64,000 bases of DNA from Cognatishimia activa (GCF_001458335.1 NZ_CYTO01000008.1:62001-126000), one strand, 5' to 3'; positions 27,095 through 35,858 are shown, numbered from the stretch's first letter. The notes: generated by a model not told the origin, from the sequence alone. A program made the numbers and translations.

Positions 27095-29538
27095 GCGCGC
27101 AGACGCTCGTTTTCTGGGTCCCACAGAGGCTGATCTGGTTGGACAACCGCTTTGCAGCGCTCGCCAAAGATCTCGACCTCAAGCTCAGTGCCCGGCTCGG
27201 TCAGGTCAGAGCGCACAACGCCCAGCGCGATGGATTTGTTGACCCGGTAGCCGAAGTTACCAGAGGTGGTTTCACCAACCACTTCGTCACCGCTCCAAAC
27301 AGTAGACATGTAAGGCGCATCCGCGAATGGTGCTTCAACAACCAGTGTCACAAAGCCTTTCTTAGAGCCTTGCTGCTTCTCTGCTTGCAGCGCCGCTTTG
27401 CCCGGGAAGTCCTGCTCTTTGTTCAGACGCACGAACCGTTCCAGGCCGCCTTCCAGCATGGTGTAGTCTGTGGACAGGTCACCTTTCCAAGTCCGGTAGC
27501 CTTTCTCGATCCGCATGGAGTCCAGAGCAAACATACCGAATGGTGTTGCCCCGCCATCACGGATTGCTGTGTAGACCGCCGCTGCGTTCTCAGTAGCAAC
27601 GTGGACTTCCCAACCGAGTTCGCCAACGAAGCTGACGCGTGTCAGCGTGGCTTCATGACCGGCAACTGTTGCGTTCTGAAGGCTCAACCAACCGGACGCC
27701 AGATCCGCATCAGAGATAGCCGCCAAAAGATCACGAGACTGCGGGCCAGTCACCAACATTGTGGTGTAGGCTTTGGAAACGTCGACCAACTCCAGCCCTT
27801 CAGGCAGTTTGTTCGCCAGCAAGTCAAAGTCGTGCCATTGCGCGACCGCTGCGGTCATCAGGGTGAAGTCGTCTTCGCCGTGACGGATACAGGACATCTC
27901 GGTCACAATCCGACCGCGATTGTCTGACAAATAGATCAGGTTCATGCGACCTGCTTTTGGCAGAGCACCAGCGACCGTGCCGCGCAACCATTCCGCCGCG
28001 CCTTCGCCCTTGAGGGTGAAGCGAGAGAAACCGCACATATCGATGACGCCAACGCCATCACGTACCGCTTCAACTTCTTCTTTCACACGTGCAGTCCAGG
28101 AACCTTCGCGTGCCCAGGTTTCTGTGCCTTCCTCAGAGGTGTCATCACCGTCTTTCGCAAACCAGTTCGCACGTTCCCAACCATTGTAGGCACCCATTTG
28201 GCCGCCATCAGCAACCAGACGCTCGTGGTTTGGAGACAGTTTTTTGTCGCGTGCCGCAGGCCATTCGTGATGCGGGAAGTGCATCGCGTATTCGTGGCCA
28301 TAGGTTTCCAGCGCTTTTTTGAGGCTGAAGTCAGCATCCGCGTGGTCTGTGTAACGACGGCCGTCGACCGCCCACATGTCCCACTCGGTTTCGCCATGCA
28401 TGATCCACTCGGCCATGACTTTACCAGCGCCACCACCCTGCGCGATGCCGAAGGTGAAGCTGTGCGCTTCAAAGGCATTCTTCACGCCAGGCATTGGGCC
28501 CATCATCGGAAGGCCATCAGGTGCGTAAGGGATTGGGCCGTTAATCACGCGACCAACACCTTGGGAACCCAGCAGAGGCACGCGTTCCATCGCGTCTTCG
28601 ATGTACCATTCCAAGCGGTCCAGATCGTCTGGGTAGAGCTGGAACGAGAAGTCGTGTGGCATTGGATCATCTTCAGTGATCCAGTGCGCTTTACAGTTCC
28701 GCTCATATGGGCCGAGGTTCAGACCGTAGTTGTCCTGACGCAGGTAGTAAGATGTGTCAACGTCACGGATCATTGGCAGGTGACCGCCACCATTCGCCAC
28801 GGTCCACTCTTTGATCTCAGGGATCTCTTCGGTCAGGAAGTACTGGTGAGACATAACTGTCAAAGGCACGTCACGGCCGCCGTATGGCTTGAACCACTCG
28901 CCAACGCGTGCGGCGTAGTAACCGGCTGCGTTCATCACGTAGTCACAGCTGATATCGCCTTTTTCTGTGTGCACAATCCAACCGTTGCCATCACGGCTCA
29001 CGCCAGTCGCTGGGCAGAAACGCTGGATGTTGGCACCAAGATCGCGCGCGCCTTTGGCCATCGCTTGGGTCAGCTGTGCCGGATCGATGTCACCATCCAA
29101 TGGATCCCACAAAGCGCCTTCAAGGTCATGGGTTTCCATGAACGGGTAGTAATCTTGGATCTGATGCGGCTCCAGCATGTCCATCTGCAGACCTTGGTAA
29201 CGGCCCATAGAAGCAACGCGCTCAAATTCCCGCATGCGGTCTTTGGTATGTGCCAGACGGATCGCACCAGTAACGTGGTAGTTGATCGGATAGTCCACGT
29301 CGTCTGCAAGGGTGCGGTACATTTCCAGCGAGTAACGCTGCATGTTCATCACCGCCCAGGAACCGGCAAAGTTCGGGGTGTTCCCGGCTGCGTGCCAAGT
29401 AGAGCCTGCGGTCAGCTCGTTCTTTTCGATCAGAACACAGTCGGACCAGCCAGCTTTCGCCAGGTGATAAAGCGTCGAGACACCGACGACCCCACCACCG
29501 ATAATGACAACCCGTGCCGATGTTGGAAATTCAGCCAT
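27091..29538 (-). CDS. FAD-dependent oxidoreductase/GcvT fusion (dimethylglycine or sarcosine dehydrogenase-like), copy 2
   Basis: An 815-residue paralogue of the enzyme at 23.6-26.0 kb, with GGGVVGV at 14-20, the flavin-linking H49 in STWHAAG and a C-terminal GcvT domain from about residue 440. The region after the flavin histidine (GNTPNFAGS) differs from copy 1 (GLIAQLRAT), so the active sites are not identical and substrates may differ. I take the ATG at 29538 with GAGAG upstream; an in-frame ATG at 29550 is possible. It follows the XRE-cupin gene by 76 bases and overlaps the GlxA-type gene by 4. Confidence 0.88.
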   Translation of the reverse strand: MAEFPTSARVVIIGGGVVGVSTLYHLAKAGWSDCVLIEKNELTAGSTWHAAGNTPNFAGSWAVMNMQRYSLEMYRTLADDVDYPINYHVTGAIRLAHTKDRMREFERVASMGRYQGLQMDMLEPHQIQDYYPFMETHDLEGALWDPLDGDIDPAQLTQAMAKGARDLGANIQRFCPATGVSRDGNGWIVHTEKGDISCDYVMNAAGYYAARVGEWFKPYGGRDVPLTVMSHQYFLTEEIPEIKEWTVANGGGHLPMIRDVDTSYYLRQDNYGLNLGPYERNCKAHWITEDDPMPHDFSFQLYPDDLDRLEWYIEDAMERVPLLGSQGVGRVINGPIPYAPDGLPMMGPMPGVKNAFEAHSFTFGIAQGGGAGKVMAEWIMHGETEWDMWAVDGRRYTDHADADFSLKKALETYGHEYAMHFPHHEWPAARDKKLSPNHERLVADGGQMGAYNGWERANWFAKDGDDTSEEGTETWAREGSWTARVKEEVEAVRDGVGVIDMCGFSRFTLKGEGAAEWLRGTVAGALPKAGRMNLIYLSDNRGRIVTEMSCIRHGEDDFTLMTAAVAQWHDFDLLANKLPEGLELVDVSKAYTTMLVTGPQSRDLLAAISDADLASGWLSLQNATVAGHEATLTRVSFVGELGWEVHVATENAAAVYTAIRDGGATPFGMFALDSMRIEKGYRTWKGDLSTDYTMLEGGLERFVRLNKEQDFPGKAALQAEKQQGSKKGFVTLVVEAPFADAPYMSTVWSGDEVVGETTSGNFGYRVNKSIALGVVRSDLTEPGTELEVEIFGERCKAVVQPDQPLWDPENERLRA

Positions 29539-29614
29539 ATTAACTCTCATTCAGACTGAGGGACCATGTCCCGTTGGTTTCGTTTAAAGGTTCAACCTTC
29601 GCAATTTGCGTAGG

Positions 29615-30187
29615 TTAGTAGACTGGCGGCGCAATCACCCAGATGGCGACGGCAGGTTCTTCGTATGGGTTTGCCCATTTGTAGGCTTCACCTCGAATGC
29701 GGAAACTGTCCCCGGCGAGGACAGTGAAATGGCGATCGCCGACCGTGAGATCGAGGCGGCCAGCAATGAGATACCCGACCTCTTGGGTTGGTCGCTGGTT
29801 TGGTGTGTCCATGCGCGCGCCGGGCAAGAAGGTGGAATGCACCATCTCAAAGTCATCCGTCAGGTCAGGGGACAAAAGCTCTTCGACGAGCCCTTCTTCT
29901 TTTGAACCAATCGGGCGCCTTGATCCCGCACGAACGATATAGCCGTGCTCTTCTGCTGGCGTATCGTTTTGACCAAAGAGCATCGACATTGGAACGTCCA
30001 AACATTTCGCGATTGCTTGTAGGTCGGAAATAGAGGGATCAGACTTGTCTCGCTCGACTTGGCTCAACCAACCAACTGAACGACCCAGCTCATCCGCCAT
30101 CTCTGCTAGCGTCAGGCCACGCGCCTTACGCAGGGCGCGCAAGTCGACCCCAAGGGACTTTGAGAAGGATGGCGGGCTTTGCAGCAT
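29615..30187 (-). CDS. XRE-family regulator with C-terminal cupin domain
   Basis: A 190-residue regulator: helix-turn-helix at about 13-67 (LRKARGLTLAEMADELGRS), linker, and a cupin_2 effector domain (about 115-185) with the GYLIAGRLDLTVGD strand pair. The architecture is that of PuuR and similar repressors of amine catabolism. It is the first gene of the minus-strand cluster with two FAD/GcvT enzymes, so it probably senses an amine or methylated amino acid and represses its own unit. Inverted repeats lie directly upstream. Confidence 0.88.
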   Translation of the reverse strand: MLQSPPSFSKSLGVDLRALRKARGLTLAEMADELGRSVGWLSQVERDKSDPSISDLQAIAKCLDVPMSMLFGQNDTPAEEHGYIVRAGSRRPIGSKEEGLVEELLSPDLTDDFEMVHSTFLPGARMDTPNQRPTQEVGYLIAGRLDLTVGDRHFTVLAGDSFRIRGEAYKWANPYEEPAVAIWVIAPPVY

Positions 30188-30197
30188 GGCGACCTCG

Positions 30198-30259
30198 TGA
30201 AAATTCAGCTCAGAATTTCATGGTGACCCAAAGTCATGAAAAATCAAAGCGTTTTTTCA
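30198..30259 (-). promoter_or_regulatory. Inverted repeats upstream of the XRE-cupin gene
   Basis: Two TGAAA/TTTCA-type inverted repeats lie 10 and 50 bases before the start: TGAAAATTC (30198-30206) with GAATTTCA (30213-30220), and TGAAAAA (30237-30243) with TTTTTTCA (30252-30259). They are candidate autoregulatory operators. Confidence 0.4.
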
Positions 30260-30323
30260 CGGTCGGTTAACGCTTTGCGCAAATTAGATTTTTGCTGTCG
30301 AAAATTCGAGATTTCGGAAAAGC

Positions 30324-30782
30324 TCAGCCAGCGTCCCGGAAGGTTTGGGCGAGAATCATTGCGATTTGCGCCGAATCTTCCTGGGTGAATGCCGCGGGAC
30401 GGTCGCTATCGATGTCGAAAACCCCAAGCAATTCGCCTTGCGCATTCTCGACAGGCAACACCAATTCTGACTTTGTAGAACTTGAGCAAGCGATGTGACC
30501 GGGAAACGCATCCACGTCATCAACGAGTTGCACCTCTCGCCTTGCCGCTGCCGCACCGCATACACCACGTGAGAAAGGGATGACCAGGCATCCGTGCCCC
30601 CCCTGATAGGGACCAATTTTCAGCAGCTTAGGTTCTACGACGCGGTAGAACCCGGTCCAGTCGAAACGAACATCGGCATGATGCACTTCACAAGCCACCG
30701 TCGCCATCAGCGCGACAGTATCCGTCTCCCCCTCTGTCAGGGCAGAGATCGATTGTGCGAGTTCAGAATAGTCTACGGACAT
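30324..30782 (-). CDS. msrC: Free methionine-(R)-sulfoxide reductase, GAF type
   Basis: A 152-residue GAF-domain reductase that repairs free (not peptide-bound) methionine-R-sulfoxide using thioredoxin. Three cysteines, C65, C75 and C99, are spaced 10 and 24 residues apart. That equals the C84/C94/C118 spacing of the E. coli enzyme, in which they are the catalytic and resolving thiols. GVCG and FPGHIACSS are the surrounding motifs. It stands alone, followed by the thiolase gene at some 80 bases but read away from it. Confidence 0.9.
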   Translation of the reverse strand: MSVDYSELAQSISALTEGETDTVALMATVACEVHHADVRFDWTGFYRVVEPKLLKIGPYQGGHGCLVIPFSRGVCGAAAARREVQLVDDVDAFPGHIACSSSTKSELVLPVENAQGELLGVFDIDSDRPAAFTQEDSAQIAMILAQTFRDAG

Positions 30783-30862
30783 ATGCGCGCTCCGGCTTGG
30801 TCAGAGGCGATTTTTAGCCCCGGCGCGCAGCGCGTCAACTCCGAGCATGAAGGTCAACCGCG

Positions 30863-32035
30863 CTAAACACGCTCAATCGCGATCGCAGTCCCCTCGCCGC
30901 CGCCGATACAAATCGCAGCGATACCTCGTTTGAGATCGCGTTTTTCCAAAGCGTTGAGCAATGTCACCATGATCCGTGCGCCTGACGCGCCAATCGGGTG
31001 ACCAAGGGCACAGGCACCACCGTTCACATTCACAATGTCTCGGCTAAGCCCCATCTCATGCATGAAAGCCATCGGTACCACCGCGAAGGCCTCGTTCACT
31101 TCCCAAAGGTCGACGTCCTCTTTAGACCAACCGATCCGATCAAGAAGCTTCTTGGCAGCTGGCACTGGCGCTGTTGTAAAGAGGTTTGGTTCCTGCGCGT
31201 GGGAGGCGTGTCCAATAATCCGCGCCCGGACATTCAGACCGCGCGTCTGCGCAGCCTCTTCGGACGCCAAAACCAAAGCAGCAGCACCGTCAGAAATCGA
31301 GGAAGAATTGGCCGCCGTCACGGTTCCTTCTTTCCGAAAGGCCGGTTTGAGATGAGGTATTTTCTCAGGTCGCGCTTTTGCCGGTTGTTCGTCTTCAGCA
31401 ACAACCAACTCGCCTTTGCGCGTGGTCAAGGTTACTGGCGCGATCTCTCCTTCGAAAGCACCTGATTGTTGAGCTTCCAAAGCGTTAGACAAAGATTTCA
31501 GCGCATATTCATCCTGCGCTTCTCGCGTGAATTGAAAGCTCTCAGCGCAATCTTCTGCAAAGGTGCCCATGAGGCGGCCCTTGTCATAGGCGTCTTCCAG
31601 ACCATCAAGGAACATGTGGTCGATGACGTGTTGATGACCAATGCGGGCGCCACCGCGCATTTTAGGCAAGACATATGGGGCGTTTGTCATGCTTTCCATG
31701 CCGCCAGCAATCATGACATCGGCGTGGCCCAACGCGATTTGGTCAAAGCTCATCATGGCGGCTTTCATGCCTGAGCCGCACATTTTGTTCAGCGTGGTTG
31801 CAGGCACCTCTTTCCCCAAACCACCCGCAAAACCGGCCTGCCGCGCTGGTGCCTGGCCTTGTCCAGCCGGCAAAACACAGCCCATAAGCACTTCGTCCAC
31901 CGTGTCGGTTTTGGCGTCGGTCAGTGCGCCCTTAATCGCTGCCCCCCCGAGATCAGCGGCGCTTACGCCCTCGAAATCTCCTTGAAACCCACCCATTGGT
32001 GTGCGTGCCGCACCGGCGATAACAACTGATTTCAT
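30863..32035 (-). CDS. Acetyl-CoA C-acyltransferase (thiolase)
   Basis: A 390-residue thiolase. The acyl-carrying cysteine is C86 in NKMCGSGMKA, and the C-terminal histidine/cysteine pair lies in ALGHPIGASG and ICIGGGEG. It condenses two acetyl-CoA or cleaves a 3-ketoacyl-CoA. I take the ATG at 32035, with GGAGG five bases upstream, over an in-frame start at 32092. No other fatty-acid or PHB genes are adjacent, so biosynthetic (PhaA-like) and degradative roles cannot be told apart. Confidence 0.92.
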   Translation of the reverse strand: MKSVVIAGAARTPMGGFQGDFEGVSAADLGGAAIKGALTDAKTDTVDEVLMGCVLPAGQGQAPARQAGFAGGLGKEVPATTLNKMCGSGMKAAMMSFDQIALGHADVMIAGGMESMTNAPYVLPKMRGGARIGHQHVIDHMFLDGLEDAYDKGRLMGTFAEDCAESFQFTREAQDEYALKSLSNALEAQQSGAFEGEIAPVTLTTRKGELVVAEDEQPAKARPEKIPHLKPAFRKEGTVTAANSSSISDGAAALVLASEEAAQTRGLNVRARIIGHASHAQEPNLFTTAPVPAAKKLLDRIGWSKEDVDLWEVNEAFAVVPMAFMHEMGLSRDIVNVNGGACALGHPIGASGARIMVTLLNALEKRDLKRGIAAICIGGGEGTAIAIERV

Positions 32036-32100
32036 GTGTTCCTCCCTCGCCTTCAAAACCGAAAGCTCATATTTTTGAGTAGCTTGAAGCAAGTCTCGTT

Positions 32101-32112
32101 TCGATTAATCGA
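32101..32112. promoter_or_regulatory. 12-base palindrome upstream of the STAS gene
   Basis: TCGATTAATCGA is a perfect dyad in the 195-base divergent region between the thiolase and the STAS gene, 66 bases before the thiolase start. It is a possible regulator site; nothing else identifies it. Confidence 0.3.
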
Positions 32113-32230
32113 GCTTGGACCCGCCTTAAGCTATCCCGTAGAACTACCTAAGAGAACGCTTAATTCCGCTCAGAGAATCGTAAGACTTTCCATTTAACCT
32201 GCAATTCCACGCAATTAAGGGAAGCCAATC

Positions 32231-32569
32231 ATGGATCTGGAAAGCGCGTTACGCTGCGGCACAAACGTTCTCACTGTGCGAGAGAACAGAATTGATGCGG
32301 CCATCGCACTTCAATTTAAGGATGTGATGCGGCAGGCAACCTTGGTTGGCCCAAGTCGCATCATTTTGGATCTGAGTCATGTCGAGTTTGTCGACTCAAG
32401 CGGACTGGGCGCAATCGTCGGTGCTATGAAACAGCTACCACAGGGAAAAACACTAGAACTGGCCGGCCTGACTGTAACCGTTGCAAAAGTATTTGAGCTC
32501 ACGCGAATGGATACAATCTTTTCGATTCATGCCGATTTGGAGTTGGCTTTTGAGGACGAAGAGGTTTGA
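32231..32569 (+). CDS. rbaV: STAS-domain anti-sigma factor antagonist (RbaV/SpoIIAA-like)
   Basis: A 112-residue STAS protein. The regulatory serine is S57 in VDSSGLGAIVG, equivalent to the phosphorylated serine of SpoIIAA. In the unphosphorylated state it should bind the anti-sigma kinase encoded next to it and free its target. The pair resembles RbaV/RbaW of Rhodobacter capsulatus, which influence gene transfer agent production and stationary-phase survival. The gene name is proposed on that similarity and gene order. No sigma factor or PP2C phosphatase lies nearby. Confidence 0.82.
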   Translation: MDLESALRCGTNVLTVRENRIDAAIALQFKDVMRQATLVGPSRIILDLSHVEFVDSSGLGAIVGAMKQLPQGKTLELAGLTVTVAKVFELTRMDTIFSIHADLELAFEDEEV

Positions 32570-32574
32570 CACCA

Positions 32575-33039
32575 ATGCCCGCCCACTCTTCGGCACTTAA
32601 CAGATCAAAGATTGGGTTTCGTAGCGCGGCAGGCGCCAACTTATTAGACGTGCGTGCAGCGATGACTTACCTCAGGCAATCTTTGACCGAGGCGTGTTTC
32701 GACCCGTCGGATATTGCGTCCTCGGAAATTGTAATCGCTGAAATTCTCAACAACGTGATCAAACACGCTCAAGAAAACCAAGATGATGGTTGGTTCGACC
32801 TCCAATGCGAAATCGCACCCGAGGCCTTACATGTGACCTGCAAAGACAATGGGGCTGCGATGCCCGGCGGCGTGCCTCCGCTCGGCGTTTTGCCCGAAAT
32901 TGGATGTAAAGTTGTTGATTTGCCTGAAGGCGGCTGGGGGTGGTCCTTGGTTCGCACCCTCACGACCAGCTTAAACTACGTGCGCATTGAACCCATCAAT
33001 TTGGTGAGCTTTACAATTCCCAAGACATCTGACGACTAA
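32575..33039 (+). CDS. rbaW: Anti-sigma factor serine kinase (RbaW/RsbW-like)
   Basis: A 154-residue GHKL ATPase-fold protein: N-box EILNNVIKHA (E56, N60), G1 box CKDNGAAMPGG (D91) and G2 box EGGWGWSLVRTL. It should phosphorylate the adjacent STAS protein and sequester a sigma factor or another target. I take the ATG at 32575; an in-frame TTG at 32566 would overlap the STAS stop but is too close to GAAGAGG. It is almost contiguous with the STAS gene, so the two form an operon. Confidence 0.85.
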   Translation: MPAHSSALNRSKIGFRSAAGANLLDVRAAMTYLRQSLTEACFDPSDIASSEIVIAEILNNVIKHAQENQDDGWFDLQCEIAPEALHVTCKDNGAAMPGGVPPLGVLPEIGCKVVDLPEGGWGWSLVRTLTTSLNYVRIEPINLVSFTIPKTSDD

Positions 33040-33094
33040 CCCATTGATTTTCCGATAGGCAAAGATACCATCCCTCAAAACTTGGGGGAGCATA

Positions 33095-34672
33095 ATGCGG
33101 GATTTTCATAAACCCGGACGATCAGCTGTATTCGCGACAAATGGCATGTGTGCCACATCACACCCATTGGCCGCGCAAACCGCGATCGACGTCTTGAAGC
33201 GCGGTGGAAACGCTATGGATGCGGCCATCGCCGGTGCTGTTTTGCTAGGTATCTGCGAACCACAAATGACGAGCATTGGAGGCGATTGCTTCGCTTTGGT
33301 GTCGCCCGCCGGGACCAACAAAGTCTTGGCAATGAATGGCAGCGGTCACGCGCCTCGCGCTGCCAAAGCGGAAGACCTACGTGAGCAGGGTTTAAGTGAT
33401 GTTCCAATAACGGGCCCGGAATCGGTCACAATACCGACTGCGGTCGATGCGTTTTGCAAAATGTCTGAACGGTGGGGAAAGCTTGGGATAGACGCTTTGC
33501 TCGCGCCCGCGATTCATTACGCAGAGGAAGGAGTTCCTGTTGCGCCACGAGTCGCGGCCGATTGGGTCAGCGGTGCGGAGAACCTAAAAGGGAGCGCGCG
33601 CCGGTTTTATCTAAAAGACGGCCAGCCGCTAAAAACCGGTGATATCTTTCGTTCACCAGAACAGGCAGAGGTTCTGCGCCGCATCGCCAAATCAGGTGCG
33701 AGCGCGTTTTACGAAGGTGAAGTCGCCGAAGACATGCAGGCAACGCTGGCGCAATTCGGCGGTGTGCACCAGCTCGAAGATTTCGCAGATGCCAATGCGT
33801 TTGAGACGGATCCAATTCAAAGTGCCTACAAGGACGTCGATTTGATCGAACATCCACCGAACGGGCAAGGTGCGACGGCAGGCTTGATCCTCAACATTCT
33901 TTCAAATTTTGATCTCGCGAGCATGGATCCCTTCGGTGTTGAACGGACCCATATCGAAGCCGAAGCGGTTAAGCTTGGTTATGATGCACGCAATCGGTTC
34001 TTGGCCGATCCAGATCACATGGCCAAACTCGAATACATGCTATCGAATGATACCGCGTCTCAACTGGCAGACCTGATTGATCCTAAGAAAGCGATGGCGA
34101 ACGCGACGCAACTCTCGGAAGCCGTACACAAAGACACGATCTATATCACCGTCGTGGACAAAGATCGCATGTCTGTCTCGCTCATCTATTCGATCTTCCA
34201 CACCTTTGGCGCAGGCATTGCCAGCGATAAATTCGGAATACTCCTGCACAATCGTGGTTCTGGCTTTACGCTGAAACAGGGTCATCCAAATGAATATGGC
34301 GCTGGTAAACGCCCAATGCATACGATTATTCCGGGCATGTTAGCCAAATCCAATGTGCCGGTGATGCCATTTGGTGTTATGGGTGGACAATATCAGGCCA
34401 ACGGCCATGCGCGGTTGATCACCAACCTGATGGACTTTGGTATGGATATTCAAACCGCAATCGACAGCCCGAGGGCGTTCGCTTACGAGGGTCAACTCCA
34501 GCTGGAAAACACTTTCCCTGAAAGCACCGCCAGACAACTTGCGGATATGGGCCACGAGATCGTCGCACCACCTAGCGCAATAGGCGGCGCTCAGGCGATT
34601 TTCATGCATGACACGGGTATCCTAGAAGGTGGCTCGGACCCTCGAAAGGACGGTTGCGCGCTCGGTTACTAG
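33095..34672 (+). CDS. Gamma-glutamyltransferase-like Ntn hydrolase
   Basis: A 525-residue gamma-glutamyltranspeptidase-family protein. Autocleavage would be before T348 (context KDTIYITVVDKD), creating large and small subunits. The usual second threonine and histidine after the nucleophile are replaced by isoleucine and tyrosine, so kinetics or substrate may differ from glutathione hydrolases. There is no signal peptide, unlike E. coli Ggt, so it is probably cytoplasmic. The GGGGGAG ribosome site is strong. It converges on hspQ with eight bases between stops. Confidence 0.88.
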   Translation: MRDFHKPGRSAVFATNGMCATSHPLAAQTAIDVLKRGGNAMDAAIAGAVLLGICEPQMTSIGGDCFALVSPAGTNKVLAMNGSGHAPRAAKAEDLREQGLSDVPITGPESVTIPTAVDAFCKMSERWGKLGIDALLAPAIHYAEEGVPVAPRVAADWVSGAENLKGSARRFYLKDGQPLKTGDIFRSPEQAEVLRRIAKSGASAFYEGEVAEDMQATLAQFGGVHQLEDFADANAFETDPIQSAYKDVDLIEHPPNGQGATAGLILNILSNFDLASMDPFGVERTHIEAEAVKLGYDARNRFLADPDHMAKLEYMLSNDTASQLADLIDPKKAMANATQLSEAVHKDTIYITVVDKDRMSVSLIYSIFHTFGAGIASDKFGILLHNRGSGFTLKQGHPNEYGAGKRPMHTIIPGMLAKSNVPVMPFGVMGGQYQANGHARLITNLMDFGMDIQTAIDSPRAFAYEGQLQLENTFPESTARQLADMGHEIVAPPSAIGGAQAIFMHDTGILEGGSDPRKDGCALGY

Positions 34673-34680
34673 CGCGCCGT

Positions 34681-35007
34681 TCAGTTCAGGTTGAAATGCA
34701 GCGGGTATTGGCCATCTTCGAAGGGGCCAAACAGATCGCTTATGTCTGGGTGGTCCACTGGCTCGCCGGAATAGTCGGCGATCAGGTTCTGTTCGGACAC
34801 ATACGCGACGTAGTAACTTTGATCATTCTCTGCGAGCAAATGATAGAATGGCTGTTCTTTCCGAGGACGGCTGTCTTCGGGAATCGCATCGTACCACTCT
34901 TCGGTATTGGAGAACTCTGGGTCCACATCAAACACCACGCCGCGAAACGGATGTTTGCGGTGCCGGACCACTTGGCCGAGGTGATATTTTGCGTACGCCG
35001 TATTCAT
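34681..35007 (-). CDS. hspQ: Heat-shock protein HspQ
   Basis: A 108-residue hemimethylated-DNA-binding-like (YccV) domain protein. AKYHLGQVVRHRKHPFRGVVFDVDP, here split by the usual glycine turn, and the later PFYHLLAENDQ are typical. In enterobacteria HspQ is a heat-induced specificity factor that both binds and stimulates the Lon protease. It stands alone and converges on the gamma-glutamyltransferase-like gene. A heat-shock-type promoter can be proposed just upstream. Confidence 0.9.
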   Translation of the reverse strand: MNTAYAKYHLGQVVRHRKHPFRGVVFDVDPEFSNTEEWYDAIPEDSRPRKEQPFYHLLAENDQSYYVAYVSEQNLIADYSGEPVDHPDISDLFGPFEDGQYPLHFNLN

Positions 35008-35016
35008 AAGAAAAAG

Positions 35017-35046
35017 CCCCTATCGGTCCAGACTACCGCTTTCAAG
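35017..35046 (-). promoter_or_regulatory. Possible RpoH-type promoter of hspQ
   Basis: On the minus strand CTTGAAA (35046-35040) is followed after 14 bases by CGATAGGGG (35025-35017), close to the sigma-32 pattern CTTGAA-N13-15-CCCCAT in the -35 half but weak in the -10 half. The implied start would leave a leader of only a few bases, which counts against it. Confidence 0.3.
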
Positions 35047-35231
35047 AGCAATTTGTCTATTTGAGCAGGGTCAAAATCATGGAAACAGTTTGTGAACCAA
35101 GTTTTCCCCTCAGTTTCACAAATTCAGGCAGAGCACCGCCGATTTTCCATACAACCTGCGCGATTGTGATTTCAAAAATCACTCAAAAAGCCTATAATTG
35201 GCGATAATTACGAAACAAAAGCGAGAGGCCA

Positions 35232-35819
35232 ATGAGCAGACACTTTCGCGCCCTGATTGTCCTTTTATTGCTGGCCGCTTGCGGTGGCGGGAACAATTCG
35301 GCGCCTCGAAACCTGAATGATGCGTGTTCGATTCTGAATCAACGCCCGAAATACGCCCGCGCCTTTAAGGCGACTGAACGCCGCTGGGGCGTCCCGGCCC
35401 ATGTGCAAATGGCGACCATTTACCAAGAAAGCAAATTCGTCTCCAATGCGCGGACCCCGTACCGATATGTCTTGGGGGTTTTGCCAATGGGACGGCAAAG
35501 CTCTGCGTATGGATACGCGCAGGCGTTGGATGGAACTTGGGATGGCTATCGTCGCGCGACTGGCCGCTGGAGCGCGGATCGTAACAACATTTTTGACGCG
35601 ACGGATTTCATGGGCTGGTACATGAACGAAACCCGCGAAAGGAACGGTATTTCCCTTCGTGACGCTCGCAACCAGTACCTCGCTTACCATGAAGGTCACA
35701 CCGGTTATTCCCGCGGCACTTATCGCAACAAAGCATGGCTTCTGCGCGTTTCGGGCGAAGTCGCTTCACGAGCAGACATGTATCAGAGGCAACTCGCCAG
35801 TTGCCGACGCTTCCGCTGA
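35232..35819 (+). CDS. SLT-domain lytic transglycosylase lipoprotein
   Basis: A 195-residue lipoprotein with lipobox LLAAC (C17) and a single SLT-type domain from about residue 45. The catalytic glutamate is E66 in IYQESKF, and SAYGYAQALDGTWDGY is the following signature. It should cleave peptidoglycan glycan strands at the outer membrane. The ribosome site GAGAGG precedes the ATG. The upstream gap of 224 bases to hspQ is divergent and AT-rich near the gene, with a good position for a promoter. A bidirectional terminator follows. Confidence 0.88.
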   Translation: MSRHFRALIVLLLLAACGGGNNSAPRNLNDACSILNQRPKYARAFKATERRWGVPAHVQMATIYQESKFVSNARTPYRYVLGVLPMGRQSSAYGYAQALDGTWDGYRRATGRWSADRNNIFDATDFMGWYMNETRERNGISLRDARNQYLAYHEGHTGYSRGTYRNKAWLLRVSGEVASRADMYQRQLASCRRFR

Positions 35820-35824
35820 ATAGA

Positions 35825-35850
35825 AAAAGGGGCCTTGCGGCCCCTTTTTT
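35825..35850 (+). terminator. Bidirectional intrinsic terminator
   Basis: AAAAGGGGCC (35825-35834) pairs with GGCCCCTTTT (35839-35848) around loop TTGC, followed by a T-run. The A-run on the left gives a T-run on the minus strand, so it serves the transglycosylase and the convergent lolA. Confidence 0.92.
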
Positions 35851-35858
35851 ATTTTTAT

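Noticed and set aside
28198-29559. Plus-strand open frame (453 codons) across the FAD/GcvT copy 2 gene.
   Set aside because: Antisense to a well-supported enzyme; no domain and an unusual composition rich in His, Val and Arg.
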